This document shows positions 16,800 through 25,186 of a stretch of DNA of 36,160 nt, piece after piece. Position numbers and translations under genes: made by a program. A model generated the notes under the pieces. That model was given only the letters and a program-made list of their open reading frames with translations, was not told where the DNA came from and ran no database searches. How positions within the stretch are numbered: the first letter of the stretch is position 1; the number at the start of each line of letters is the position of its first letter. The DNA is from Fidelibacterota bacterium (lineage in GTDB: Bacteria > Fidelibacterota > UBA2242), in the NCBI GenBank assembly GCA_011046365.1, contig DSAS01000142.1, positions 1-36,160 on the forward strand, given 5' to 3'.

Positions 16800-17654
16800 A
16801 TGGCAACCGGCAAAGACCTGTCAGCCCTGATCATCCGCCAGCGTTACAACCGCGCCAAGCGCGTTCTGAAGCCGTTTTTCATCCCCTTCGATCATTATGT
16901 GACCTTTCACGGTCTGAAAAACATTGTCCGGGAAGGTCCTAACCTGATCATCGCCAATCATCCCGGAATCGGACGCGACGTCGCCGGGGTGATAATCGCC
17001 TATAAACGCAAGCTGCATTTTTTGACAGCCCATTACCTGTTCGACAAAGATATCTTGCTGGAAAATCACATCCGCCCGGTACTTGGCCCTTTTTTCTATA
17101 AATTACTTTACCCTGGGGCAATCCGCTTTTCCCGTTTTCTGGAGAAAACATTAAAAGAGCAGGAGATGATTCCGATCAACAAGGATTATTCCGTCAAACG
17201 GGCGGAATTCGCCCGAAATCTGCGGAGTGCTATCGAACAAGCAAAAAATTATCTTTTACAAGGGCGGGCGGTCGTCATCTTTCAGATCACTTACAATATT
17301 CTCGAATCGATCGGTCATCGAACAATTATCAATAAGGAACCCAGCCGGTTTCACGATTACATTCCCCGCTTCAATCCGACTTTCGGTAAAATCGCCTGGG
17401 AACTCTATCGCGACCACAATCTGGATATCCCAGTGACGCCAATTGCAATTTACGGTGCCGAAGGACTGAATCCCTTTCACCGGATGGTCCTGAATATCGG
17501 CAAGTCCCTCAAAATCTCTGCCTGTCTCGACCAGCAGCCCGGTCATGATCCGGTTATCCTGTTTACCAACTACCTGGAAAGCCGGATCGCAGAATTATTG
17601 GTGGAATCCGGGTGTCAGCCGCAATCCGTGACTGGATTACCGAACAATTTTTAA
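16800..17654 (+). CDS. PlsC-like (lysophospholipid) acyltransferase-fold protein
   Basis: 284 residues, ribosome site GGAGAT five bases before the ATG. The N-terminal half resembles 1-acylglycerol-3-phosphate acyltransferases: N-L-I-I-A-N-H-P-G-I-G-R-D at about 50 corresponds to the catalytic N-H-x4-D box, and I-P-I-N-K-D with A-V-V-I-F-Q and V-T-P-I-A-I-Y-G match later blocks in position. The first box has five residues between His and Asp rather than four, so activity is uncertain. No membrane segment is obvious, which suits a peripheral enzyme. It sits between the methyltransferase gene and that gene's duplicated tail, which may mark an insertion or deletion event. Confidence 0.7.
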   Translation: MATGKDLSALIIRQRYNRAKRVLKPFFIPFDHYVTFHGLKNIVREGPNLIIANHPGIGRDVAGVIIAYKRKLHFLTAHYLFDKDILLENHIRPVLGPFFYKLLYPGAIRFSRFLEKTLKEQEMIPINKDYSVKRAEFARNLRSAIEQAKNYLLQGRAVVIFQITYNILESIGHRTIINKEPSRFHDYIPRFNPTFGKIAWELYRDHNLDIPVTPIAIYGAEGLNPFHRMVLNIGKSLKISACLDQQPGHDPVILFTNYLESRIAELLVESGCQPQSVTGLPNNF

Positions 17655-17694
17655 AAGTTTCTTATTACGTCTCCTCTATGATAAGTATCAAAAT

Positions 17695-17781
17695 GCGCTG
17701 GGCGTCACAATCATCGGCGGCTGTTGCGGAACGACACCGGAATATATCCGTAAAATTCGCACAATCCTCCCGAAAAACTAA
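17695..17781 (+). pseudogene. 3'-end relic of a second homocysteine methyltransferase gene
   Basis: Bases 17695-17750 are identical to 16647-16702 (56 bases) and encode the same I-I-G-G-C-C-G-T-T-P-E-Y-I-R zinc-ligand segment in frame. The reading then continues as K-I-R-T-I-L-P-K-N to TAA at 17779, different from the intact copy's ending. No start or upstream homology is visible. It looks like the tail of a former tandem paralogue. Confidence 0.8.
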
Positions 17782-17878
17782 AATCACCATACAAAGCATT
17801 TGAATGTTGCGGCGGGATTCCGTACTTTATTTCTGCTGTGAAATACATACCCAACGATAAAATTTCCGGAAGGTTGAG

Positions 17879-19909
17879 ATGAAAAAGTTATTTCTGCTTA
17901 TAACCGTTTTTTTGACCAGAATAAGCGCCCAGCATTTTCCCGGTCCCTCGGAGATTTTCCGGCTGCCATCTTTCTATGGCGATACGCCGGAACAGATTTG
18001 CTGGTCGCCCGGCGATTCTGCTGTGGCTTTCCTCTGGAATAAAAACGGCTACCCCGACGGCGATATCTGGCTCGCCCGGATTCCATCCGCCAAGCTCCGC
18101 CAGGTGACTTGTTTTAATGACGACGGCGGCGGTCATCCGCTCACGGAGCTACAGTGGTTTCCCGACCGGCAACGCCTACTCTTTGTCCGGAATGGCGATA
18201 TCTATACCCTGCAACCCGGCACCCAGGACGAACCCCTCGCACTGACGATTACGCCGTCACCGGAACTCTTTCCGAGAATTTCCCCTGCCGGGCGCTATGT
18301 CTCCTTTATCCGGGATAATACCCTGCACCTGATTGACGTCAAGGCGGGGCGCGAAATTCAGCTGTCCGACGATATTCCCGCCGACTGGCACGGACTCAGT
18401 CTCCATTGCCGGGATAATCGCCGGGCGCCCTACTGCTGGCTGCCTGACGAAAGCGCCCTTGTCATGCCGGCTTATGAAGGGCATCTCGCCGGTCATTTGT
18501 ACCGTTTTGATCTGGCAAATCAGGAAACCGCCCTGATTCCTCTCTCCGGAGCCAAAAAAGTCCTGGTCCGTGACGTAATCTGCATTCCTGGAAAAAACCT
18601 GCTGGCGGTTGACTACCTCGCCGAAGACCTGGATGCCCGGACAATCGTCACTGTCAATTTGCAAAGTGCACAGGTTGATACTATTTACCATTATCAGAAG
18701 GATTTGTGGTGCAGTAACTTCGGTGCGCAACTCTTCTGGTTGAATTCCCGGGAGAAACTGTTATTCGGCGACCTTCAAAACGGTTATCAGCACATTTTCA
18801 TTACCGGGCTGGATCACAGGGCGCCGATTGCCATCACCCGTGGTAAATGGCACGTCTTCGATTATCACGTCAACCCGGCTGACGATCAGCTGTACTTCTC
18901 TGCCAATAAAGACAATTATCACGAAAAACAGATCTACACAATTGATCAAAAAACCGACAAGGTGTTGAATCTCTCCTACCTGCGCGGCTGTCACAATTTT
19001 ATCTTGTCGGCTACCGGTGGTTACATTGTTGATATTTACTCCACGCCGTCTACCCCGCCGCAGCTCTACTTGACCCGCACCTTCCCGGTCAGCAAAGCAA
19101 AACTTTTTATAAAACCCGACAGTCGCATTCCCAATGCCGACCATCTGAACACCGCTCTGGATAGGGCAATTACAGACCCGGTGACCGGCTGGGCAATTCA
19201 TTACAGACTCTGGTATCCGTCCGACCGGCTGGGTGCCGATAAATACCCGCTGATCCTCTTTCTAAATCGAGCTGGCGGTCCGGTCAACGGGTTGCACGAG
19301 TGGAAAATCAACAATCTGATCAGCCAGTGGCTCAGCAGCCGGGGCTACGTCGTCGCTGAAATTGACATTCCCGCTCTCGCGCTGATTCCCTACCTGAATT
19401 CCACCGCCGATTCGCTGGCACCCCGGGACCGCCAGCTGCAACAAATCGGTGCGGTCATTAATGAACTGGGACAAAAGGAATTTATTGATATGAGCCGCAT
19501 CGGCGTCACCGGCTTCGGCTACAGCGGCTATCTCAGCATCATGGCGCTGCTGAATGCGCCGGAATATTTCAATACCGGCGTTGCCGTCACTCTGGGCAGC
19601 TGCTGGGAACCGGACTGTGCACTTTATGAACAGATTCTCTACGCACAAATCCGTAAGCGGAATCTCAGCCCAGAGCTGGCATCACCGGAAACGGTCAGCC
19701 GGTTGCGCGGCAAACTGCTGCTGTTTTACGGCGAAAACCCTCTTCTCATGCCTCTGGTTGACAGCGCCGCGCTGATCCGGCAGATGGTGGAACATGAGAA
19801 GCGGATTGATTTTATTCATTACCCCTGGGAACACACAATAATTAACACTGCTCAGACCTATGTAGACCTGTTCTATAAACTGCTGGAATATTTTGATCGG
19901 TTTTTGTAA
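17879..19909 (+). CDS. DPP-IV-like S9 family protein, probably catalytically impaired
   Basis: 676 residues with a signal peptide (K-K-L-F-L-L-I-T-V-F-L to I-S-A-Q) and a GGAAGG ribosome site. Residues ~25-430 form the beta-propeller typical of dipeptidyl peptidase IV, with repeated W-S-P-G-D and W-F-P-D-R blades; ~445-676 is the alpha/beta hydrolase. The nucleophile elbow, normally G-W-S-Y-G-G-Y, reads G-F-G-Y-S-G-Y: Gly547 stands at the Ser position and a Ser (549) is displaced by two. The Asp loop (G-x-x-D-D-N) reads G-E-N-P-L-L-M with no Asp. His652 in Y-P-W-E-H-T-I is kept. It may be a pseudoenzyme or use a shifted triad. Periplasmic or secreted. Confidence 0.85.
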   Translation: MKKLFLLITVFLTRISAQHFPGPSEIFRLPSFYGDTPEQICWSPGDSAVAFLWNKNGYPDGDIWLARIPSAKLRQVTCFNDDGGGHPLTELQWFPDRQRLLFVRNGDIYTLQPGTQDEPLALTITPSPELFPRISPAGRYVSFIRDNTLHLIDVKAGREIQLSDDIPADWHGLSLHCRDNRRAPYCWLPDESALVMPAYEGHLAGHLYRFDLANQETALIPLSGAKKVLVRDVICIPGKNLLAVDYLAEDLDARTIVTVNLQSAQVDTIYHYQKDLWCSNFGAQLFWLNSREKLLFGDLQNGYQHIFITGLDHRAPIAITRGKWHVFDYHVNPADDQLYFSANKDNYHEKQIYTIDQKTDKVLNLSYLRGCHNFILSATGGYIVDIYSTPSTPPQLYLTRTFPVSKAKLFIKPDSRIPNADHLNTALDRAITDPVTGWAIHYRLWYPSDRLGADKYPLILFLNRAGGPVNGLHEWKINNLISQWLSSRGYVVAEIDIPALALIPYLNSTADSLAPRDRQLQQIGAVINELGQKEFIDMSRIGVTGFGYSGYLSIMALLNAPEYFNTGVAVTLGSCWEPDCALYEQILYAQIRKRNLSPELASPETVSRLRGKLLLFYGENPLLMPLVDSAALIRQMVEHEKRIDFIHYPWEHTIINTAQTYVDLFYKLLEYFDRFL

Positions 19910-19924
19910 ACCGCCGATCAGCGC

Positions 19925-20248
19925 TTAGTTCGGCAGACTGCTCTTCGGAGGTGGCTGAAATCCGAAGGGGGTATTGCCGCTTTTATCCGGTAGCTTTATT
20001 GCCCCGAATTTATCTTCGAATTTTTTGATATTATCCTGCAAAGTATAGAGCAATGTTTTGGCGTGAATCGGGGTCATTATGATCCGGCTCTGTACGACGG
20101 CTTTCGGCGTACCGGGCATAATCCGCGCGAAATCAATCACAAACTCGGCTCCGGAATGAGAAATGACCGTAAAATTGCTGTAATTCCCCTCAGCCCGGTT
20201 TTCTGGTAGTTCAATTTTCAACTGCTTGCCTGTCTCTTTGTTATTCAT
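19925..20248 (-). CDS. DUF3467 family protein
   Basis: 107 residues from the ATG at 20248 (AGGTGA six bases upstream); a GTG three codons earlier is less likely. The core (L-P-E-N-R-A-E-G-N-Y-S-N, H-S-G-A-E-F-V-I-D-F, P-x-x-A-K-T-L-L-Y-T-L-Q-D-N) is characteristic of the small cytoplasmic DUF3467 family of unknown function. The C-terminal tail is Pro-rich. It follows the zinc-ribbon gene by 40 bases in the same direction and ends 15 bases from the convergent S9 gene. Confidence 0.85.
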   Translation of the reverse strand: MNNKETGKQLKIELPENRAEGNYSNFTVISHSGAEFVIDFARIMPGTPKAVVQSRIIMTPIHAKTLLYTLQDNIKKFEDKFGAIKLPDKSGNTPFGFQPPPKSSLPN

Positions 20249-20288
20249 AAAAATCACCTATTGCATAATGGCGTTTTGCACCGCTTTT

Positions 20289-20711
20289 TTAATAATCGTC
20301 CCGGTCCTCGAAACCGTCGTCTTCTAAGTCGTCGAGGTCGTCCTCTTCCAGAACTTCGGGATCAATAATATCCCAGGCTTCTTCTTCGATGTCGCTGTCT
20401 TCCGCCAAGCCTTCATTCAATTCAATATCGTCCTCAAATTCATCCCAGACCTCTTTGCGCTTCTCGAATTTGGAGGGGTCAATGTCAGGTTCGTCATAAT
20501 CCTCCCGTTCATCCTTCAGGATCTCTTCGCCATACAGACTCATATCAAAGAAATCAATATCATCAACGACATCGTTATAAACCAGCAATTCGAGGAAATC
20601 GATATACTTCGGATTCCGCAGTTTTGTTTTGCAATGTTTGCATACCAGATTCTCCCGCAAGTCCGCTTCATTTAAGGCGGCACCACACTCGGGACAAACC
20701 AAATCTTCCAT
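20289..20711 (-). CDS. Acidic zinc-ribbon protein of unknown function
   Basis: 140 residues. The N-terminus is a zinc ribbon with C6-x2-C9 and C24-x2-C27. After a short hydrophobic patch (Y-I-D-F-L-E-L-L-V-Y) the remainder is extremely acidic, ending in near-uninterrupted Asp/Glu. No catalytic motif is visible. Such ribbon-plus-acidic-tail proteins are often small adaptors or nucleic-acid mimics, but nothing here decides the function. It is probably cotranscribed with the DUF3467 gene. Confidence 0.7.
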   Translation of the reverse strand: MEDLVCPECGAALNEADLRENLVCKHCKTKLRNPKYIDFLELLVYNDVVDDIDFFDMSLYGEEILKDEREDYDEPDIDPSKFEKRKEVWDEFEDDIELNEGLAEDSDIEEEAWDIIDPEVLEEDDLDDLEDDGFEDRDDY

Positions 20712-20818
20712 TGAATCTCCTCCTACTTAGCGGCGGTAAATATAAAGCGATAGAGCGCCAGCGTCAAGGAAAATTTTTAGAATAAAATAATCCCGCTGAT
20801 CCTTATCCATTTTGTAAC

Positions 20819-21346
20819 TCAGAGCAGACCCGTGTCGCGCACCAAATCCAGCATAATCCGGTACGAGGATTCGATGGGATCGGACACCTTTTTAGAAATC
20901 TGAATATTATAAAAATGGTCAGAAAATTCCGTCAGAAAACCGATTCGCTTGGCGGCGGAGCTTTGCAGAACCGCGGCGGCATTATAGGGGTGCAACTCCG
21001 GGTTCAGGTCCAGCGCCATGGCGAAGCGGAAGCGGCGCAGCTGGCGGCTGATATTTTCATCCAGCAGCGGCTCTTTCAGAATATTTTCCGGCAATGTCAA
21101 CAGCAGCAGCTTTTCAGGCGGAATATTCGCCAGTACCTGGTGTCCTGATTCCACAATCAGACTGCAGGATTTCACCGTTGGTGATTTCAAAACCGGCGCA
21201 AAGACCCGATAGGCGATATTCTGCTGCTGCTCATCGAAGGGAAAAGCCAGCAGAATTGCATCGGCGACAGCTTGTTCCGTCGAATCGGCTTGATTCCGCC
21301 GGCAATCCCGCAATATCTTTTTCAAAATCCGGTTGGTGATTTCCAT
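20819..21346 (-). CDS. Unrecognised protein, possible glycosyltransferase-9-like fragment
   Basis: 175 residues with no signal peptide or membrane segment. The stretch M-A-L-D-L-N-P-E-L-H-P-Y followed by A-A-A-V-L-Q-S-S-A-A-K-R-I-G-F resembles the early region of heptosyltransferase-like proteins, but the length is about half that family and no C-terminal nucleotide-sugar domain follows. It starts 18 bases after the POT transporter stop and is probably in that operon. Treat the resemblance as weak. Confidence 0.55.
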   Translation of the reverse strand: MEITNRILKKILRDCRRNQADSTEQAVADAILLAFPFDEQQQNIAYRVFAPVLKSPTVKSCSLIVESGHQVLANIPPEKLLLLTLPENILKEPLLDENISRQLRRFRFAMALDLNPELHPYNAAAVLQSSAAKRIGFLTEFSDHFYNIQISKKVSDPIESSYRIMLDLVRDTGLL

Positions 21347-21364
21347 AGGAGTATGTTACTCGTC

Positions 21365-23029
21365 TTATTCGGATTCCTTTGGTGTCAGGAATTTGTTGTA
21401 GAGAAACAGCCCGATGATGGTCACAACGCCGATCAGGGAAAAGATCAGCCAGAGCGTACGCGGTTGCTGCAGACCGTCCACAAAATGGACATAGAGCTTC
21501 GCCCCCACAATGGCACCGATAGACGAGCCAATCACACCGTAGAGAAAAATATAGCCCATAAAGGTCGCCAACCGCTCTTTCGGGGCGGTCTGCCCGATGT
21601 AACTGATAAATTTCGGATGGGCGGTCATTTCGCCGATAGAGAAAATCACGATACCCGCCATGAAAACCCAGATGCTGGTGTTGATTGCCAATATCGCCAT
21701 TCCCAGCGTCCCCAGCCCGATCGCCACCATCATGGTAGGCAGCGCCTTGGTGTTTTTCACCAGCATGGAGATGAAAATCTGCAAAATAATAATAGTCAGC
21801 GCATTAATCACCGTAACGTGCTCAATATCGAAATGCCATACATAGCCGATTCCCAGAAACGCCAGCATCCGGTTCACGGCGTTATCCAGACTGGCGGCAT
21901 CCACATAATCATTCACATACCAGAGCACCGAATCGAACATCTGGAAATAGAGTACCCAGAAACCGGAGTAGATGCAGATCAGCAGTAAAAATTTAAAATA
22001 ATCAACAAACTTCACCGGCTCCGCCGAATCAATCTTGAACAGGGCAAAGACGGTCAGGAAAATCACCGAGGTCACAATCCGTGAATAGAGCGTCAGTCCC
22101 GGTAGCAGCCAGAGAATCAGGCCGCCAACCAGCAGCAGCATGATGGCTGCCCGCGTGTGGCTACAGGCTTTGAAAATCCCGCAGCGGGATTTAACATTCA
22201 GAATGAAAAAACAGCCCGCTGTCAGCAGCGTGATATACAACAGGAAAAAGGAATTTTTAGCAATCAGCAGGTAAATCGCCAGCAATGCCAGCAAGCCCGT
22301 GATACCGTAGATCAGCCGGGCATTGCGCAATGCTGATTGCGCTTTCAGAAAGAGCAGCACAATGGGACTGTAGATGATCTCAAAGGCATTGGCAATCGTC
22401 TGCAGCAGATCGGTTTCATGCTCCTTCCTGCGCTCGGGCATCGGCGGCTCTTTGTACAGAAAAAAGGTGGGAATCAGCATAATGCCCGTTCCAATCGCCG
22501 AGGCGATAATCACCCAGCGCCAGCTGGGATCGGCGGATTTCAGGAAAGGCACCAGAAACATCGGAAAGAGAAAAGCCCCCAGATTGATACTCCAGTAAAA
22601 AATTCCAAATCCCAGCGACGAATTCGATTTGTCCGTCACTCGGGCAATGGTACCGGATATGATCGGCTTGAAAGTTCCGGCACCCAACGCCATGATACAG
22701 AGCGCCAGAAAGACCGCCGCATAGCTGGTCATCTGACTGGTAATCAGGTAGCCGACGCCCAGGAGTGTAAAAGCCACCGTCAGCGCCCGCCGATACCCGA
22801 AACGGTCAGCCAGCGCACCGGAGATGATCGGCAGAAAGTATAAAATCGGCTGAATCGTACCCTTGATTAATCCGACACTCTCCTTGGCAAACCCCAGTTT
22901 CTCCGTCATATAAACCGACAGAATACTCATCATCCCGTAATAGGAACCGCGTTCAAAAAACTCCATAATAACCGCCAGCCAGTAGGTGGGCGGAAATGAC
23001 CGGAAAGTTCCTCTTTTCTGTTCACTCAT
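21365..23029 (-). CDS. POT/PTR2-family peptide transporter
   Basis: 554 residues, many hydrophobic helices, inner membrane. The family signature E-x-x-E-R-x-x-Y-Y-G appears as E-F-F-E-R-G-S-Y-Y-G near residue 25, and A-D-R-F-G-Y-R-R-A-L is the MFS loop 2-3 motif. An inter-domain stretch around residues 205-300 includes extra helices, as in bacterial POT members. It probably imports di- and tripeptides with protons. GAGG precedes the ATG. Divergent from the VanX-like dipeptidase 192 bases away, suggesting a shared peptide-handling role. Confidence 0.88.
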   Translation of the reverse strand: MSEQKRGTFRSFPPTYWLAVIMEFFERGSYYGMMSILSVYMTEKLGFAKESVGLIKGTIQPILYFLPIISGALADRFGYRRALTVAFTLLGVGYLITSQMTSYAAVFLALCIMALGAGTFKPIISGTIARVTDKSNSSLGFGIFYWSINLGAFLFPMFLVPFLKSADPSWRWVIIASAIGTGIMLIPTFFLYKEPPMPERRKEHETDLLQTIANAFEIIYSPIVLLFLKAQSALRNARLIYGITGLLALLAIYLLIAKNSFFLLYITLLTAGCFFILNVKSRCGIFKACSHTRAAIMLLLVGGLILWLLPGLTLYSRIVTSVIFLTVFALFKIDSAEPVKFVDYFKFLLLICIYSGFWVLYFQMFDSVLWYVNDYVDAASLDNAVNRMLAFLGIGYVWHFDIEHVTVINALTIIILQIFISMLVKNTKALPTMMVAIGLGTLGMAILAINTSIWVFMAGIVIFSIGEMTAHPKFISYIGQTAPKERLATFMGYIFLYGVIGSSIGAIVGAKLYVHFVDGLQQPRTLWLIFSLIGVVTIIGLFLYNKFLTPKESE

Positions 23030-23221
23030 ATAAACATCCTCTTGTTTTGTTCAATGGCAGGAAAAATACAATTTTCAACCTAAATTCCAAACATTAATTC
23101 GGAAAGTTGGGCAAATTCTCAAATCCTGATCTTTCAATCCACTAAAATGTACTGATTTTTTCCGGTATCTTGTTAAATTTACCAGTCAATAAATCCATAT
23201 TTAACATCAGGAAATCACCCC

Positions 23222-23848
23222 ATGCAACGAAATCCAAATTTATCAATCAGGATGTCCAGTCTGGCATTCCTGATTTTGCTGGGCGCCTGCCAGCCCAAAC
23301 CGTCCCATAACCTTGTCGAGCTGAAAAAAATAATCCCGGATATCGTGCTGGACATTCGCTATGCCACCACCAATAATTTCGTCGGCGAAGTGCTCTATCC
23401 CAGTGCCCGCTGCTTTCTGGCGAAAGAACCGGCAATGGCGTTGAAAAAGGTTCAAGCCGACCTGAAAAAGCAGGGCTACCGCCTGAAAGTCTTCGACGGC
23501 TATCGCCCCCTGGCGGTCCAAAAACGCATGTGGGACATCTTACCCGACAACCGCTATGTCGCCGATCCGGCTACCGGCTCCAATCACAACCGTGGCCACT
23601 CGGTGGATGTTACCCTGCTGGACCTGGAGGGCAACGAGGTGTTGATGCCCTCGGAATTCGACGACTTTTCCGAGCGAGCCCATCTCGATTATATGGATTG
23701 TCCGGCAGAAGCCATCCGACACCGCCGGATTCTCCAGGAAACCATGGCGCGCCACGGCTTCAGCGGCATTGACTCCGAATGGTGGCATTTCAATTACAGA
23801 GGTTACCGTGACCAGCCGGTGCTGGACATTGATCTCGACCAGTTATAA
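23222..23848 (+). CDS. D-alanyl-D-alanine dipeptidase (VanX/DdpX family) lipoprotein
   Basis: 208 residues. Lipobox L-L-G-A-C around residue 22 indicates an exported lipoprotein. Zinc site: S-N-H-N-R-G-H-S-V-D-V gives His and Asp ligands, and the late E-W-W-H-F-N-Y gives the catalytic Glu and third ligand. D-G-Y-R-P carries the conserved Arg. VanX removes D-Ala-D-Ala inside the cell in resistant enterococci, but periplasmic DdpX-type enzymes of Gram-negatives release D-Ala for nutrition; the lipoprotein form here suits the latter. The gene is followed after 21 bases by a beta-lactamase-like gene. Confidence 0.92.
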   Translation: MQRNPNLSIRMSSLAFLILLGACQPKPSHNLVELKKIIPDIVLDIRYATTNNFVGEVLYPSARCFLAKEPAMALKKVQADLKKQGYRLKVFDGYRPLAVQKRMWDILPDNRYVADPATGSNHNRGHSVDVTLLDLEGNEVLMPSEFDDFSERAHLDYMDCPAEAIRHRRILQETMARHGFSGIDSEWWHFNYRGYRDQPVLDIDLDQL

Positions 23849-23869
23849 CCACTCCCCAAAGGAGCCAAT

Positions 23870-25078
23870 ATGTATCCGAAAATCTATCCCGCTATTTGCA
23901 TCATTTTCCTGGCACTATTTGCCGGCTGCGGACGCCAACCCGAATCCCCGGTCTTGCGGCGCGGTTCACCGGGTAGCGTTGGTATGGACGCAACCAAACT
24001 TGCGCAAATTGATGATCTGATCGTCACCGAAATCGAAAAGCAGAACCTGCCTGGCGCGGTACTGCTCGTCGCCCGGAAAGGTGTTATAGTCCTCCACAAA
24101 ACCTACGGCAATGTACAGGTTTTTCCCGATACACTGCCGATGACTGAAGATATCATCTTCGACATGGCGTCAGTCACCAAACCGGTCGCCACCGCCACAT
24201 CCATCATGATCCTGGCGGAGCGCGGTCAACTGCGCCTCATGGACACCGTAGAAAAATTTATCCCTGAATATACCCGCTTCATCCCCGCTGACGGCACAGC
24301 GGCGGAACCGATCCGCCTCTATCATTTGCTGACCCATACCTCCGGTCTGCCGCCTTACACCGACGTTGCCGCCCTGAAAGCCGAATTCGACACACCCTGC
24401 CCGAAGGCAGTAATCCGGCACATTGCCACTATCAAAAAACAGAATCCGCCCGGCAAGCACTTTGCCTACAGCTGTCTCGGTTTTATCACCCTGGCGGAAA
24501 TTGTCCGGCGCGTGTCGGGCATGGAGATCGGTGAATTCGCCCGGGTCAATATCTTTGAACCCCTGAACATGCACCACAGTATGTTCACACCACCGGACGA
24601 GTTGCTCCCGCAAATCGCTCCTACGGAAGTGTTTAACGGCGTCCCACTGAAAGGCTTCGTTCACGATCCCCTGGCGCAACTTCTGAACGGTCAATCCGGC
24701 AACGCCGGTCTGTTCTCCACCACCGGCGATCTGGCAATCTTCGCCCAGATGATGCTGAGCGGTGGTATCTACAAGGGCGTACGAATTCTGTCTCCCCTGA
24801 CAGTTCGTGCCATGACCAGCCTCTATCCCGAACTGAAATTTGCCGGACGCGGACTGGGCTGGGACATTCGCTCTGCCTATGCTTCCAATATGGGTGATAT
24901 TTTCCCCACATCCTCATACGGGCACACTGGTTTTACCGGTACCTCGCTCGTGATTGACCCGGAAACCGAGACTATTGTGATTTTATTGAGCAATCGCGTT
25001 CACCTGCCTCACGGCGACGTGATTGCCCTACGCAGCAAAGTGGCAAATATAGTGGCAGCGAGTATTATTGAAAAATAA
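23870..25078 (+). CDS. Class C beta-lactamase-like serine hydrolase, lipoprotein
   Basis: 402 residues, ribosome site AAAGGAG, lipobox F-A-G-C-G near residue 20. Catalytic S-V-T-K (S-x-x-K) about residue 103 and H-T-G-F-T-G-T-S near the C-terminus match the family. The second motif, usually Y-x-N, reads Y-S-C-L-G-F, so Cys replaces Asn. Members act as D-aminopeptidases, carboxypeptidases or esterases; substrate cannot be assigned. Its pairing with the D-Ala-D-Ala dipeptidase argues for peptidoglycan peptide trimming rather than drug resistance. Confidence 0.88.
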   Translation: MYPKIYPAICIIFLALFAGCGRQPESPVLRRGSPGSVGMDATKLAQIDDLIVTEIEKQNLPGAVLLVARKGVIVLHKTYGNVQVFPDTLPMTEDIIFDMASVTKPVATATSIMILAERGQLRLMDTVEKFIPEYTRFIPADGTAAEPIRLYHLLTHTSGLPPYTDVAALKAEFDTPCPKAVIRHIATIKKQNPPGKHFAYSCLGFITLAEIVRRVSGMEIGEFARVNIFEPLNMHHSMFTPPDELLPQIAPTEVFNGVPLKGFVHDPLAQLLNGQSGNAGLFSTTGDLAIFAQMMLSGGIYKGVRILSPLTVRAMTSLYPELKFAGRGLGWDIRSAYASNMGDIFPTSSYGHTGFTGTSLVIDPETETIVILLSNRVHLPHGDVIALRSKVANIVAASIIEK

Positions 25079-25093
25079 TCAATGCTGCTATCT

Positions 25094-25178
25094 GTCATTG
25101 CGAGCCCGGTTCACCGGGTGAAGCAATCTGTCAGGAGCAATCCTGCCGGCGGAACAGATCGCTGCGCCCGCGATGACC
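25094..25178. repeat. Palindromic intergenic repeat of the GTCATTGCGAG type
   Basis: Begins GTCATTGCGAG, contains GTGAAGCAATCTG and ends CGCCCGCGATGACC, so the two ends are imperfect inverted copies, with an inner GCCCGGTTCACCGGGT hairpin. Elements with these words occur between convergent genes in many unrelated bacterial genomes; here it fills the gap between two convergent genes. Confidence 0.7.
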
Positions 25179-25186
25179 GGTTTGGA

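Noticed and set aside
17864-17875. TTCCGGAAGGTT as another copy of the AACCTTC palindrome.
   Set aside because: It overlaps the GGAAGG ribosome site of the S9 gene and lacks the left arm.
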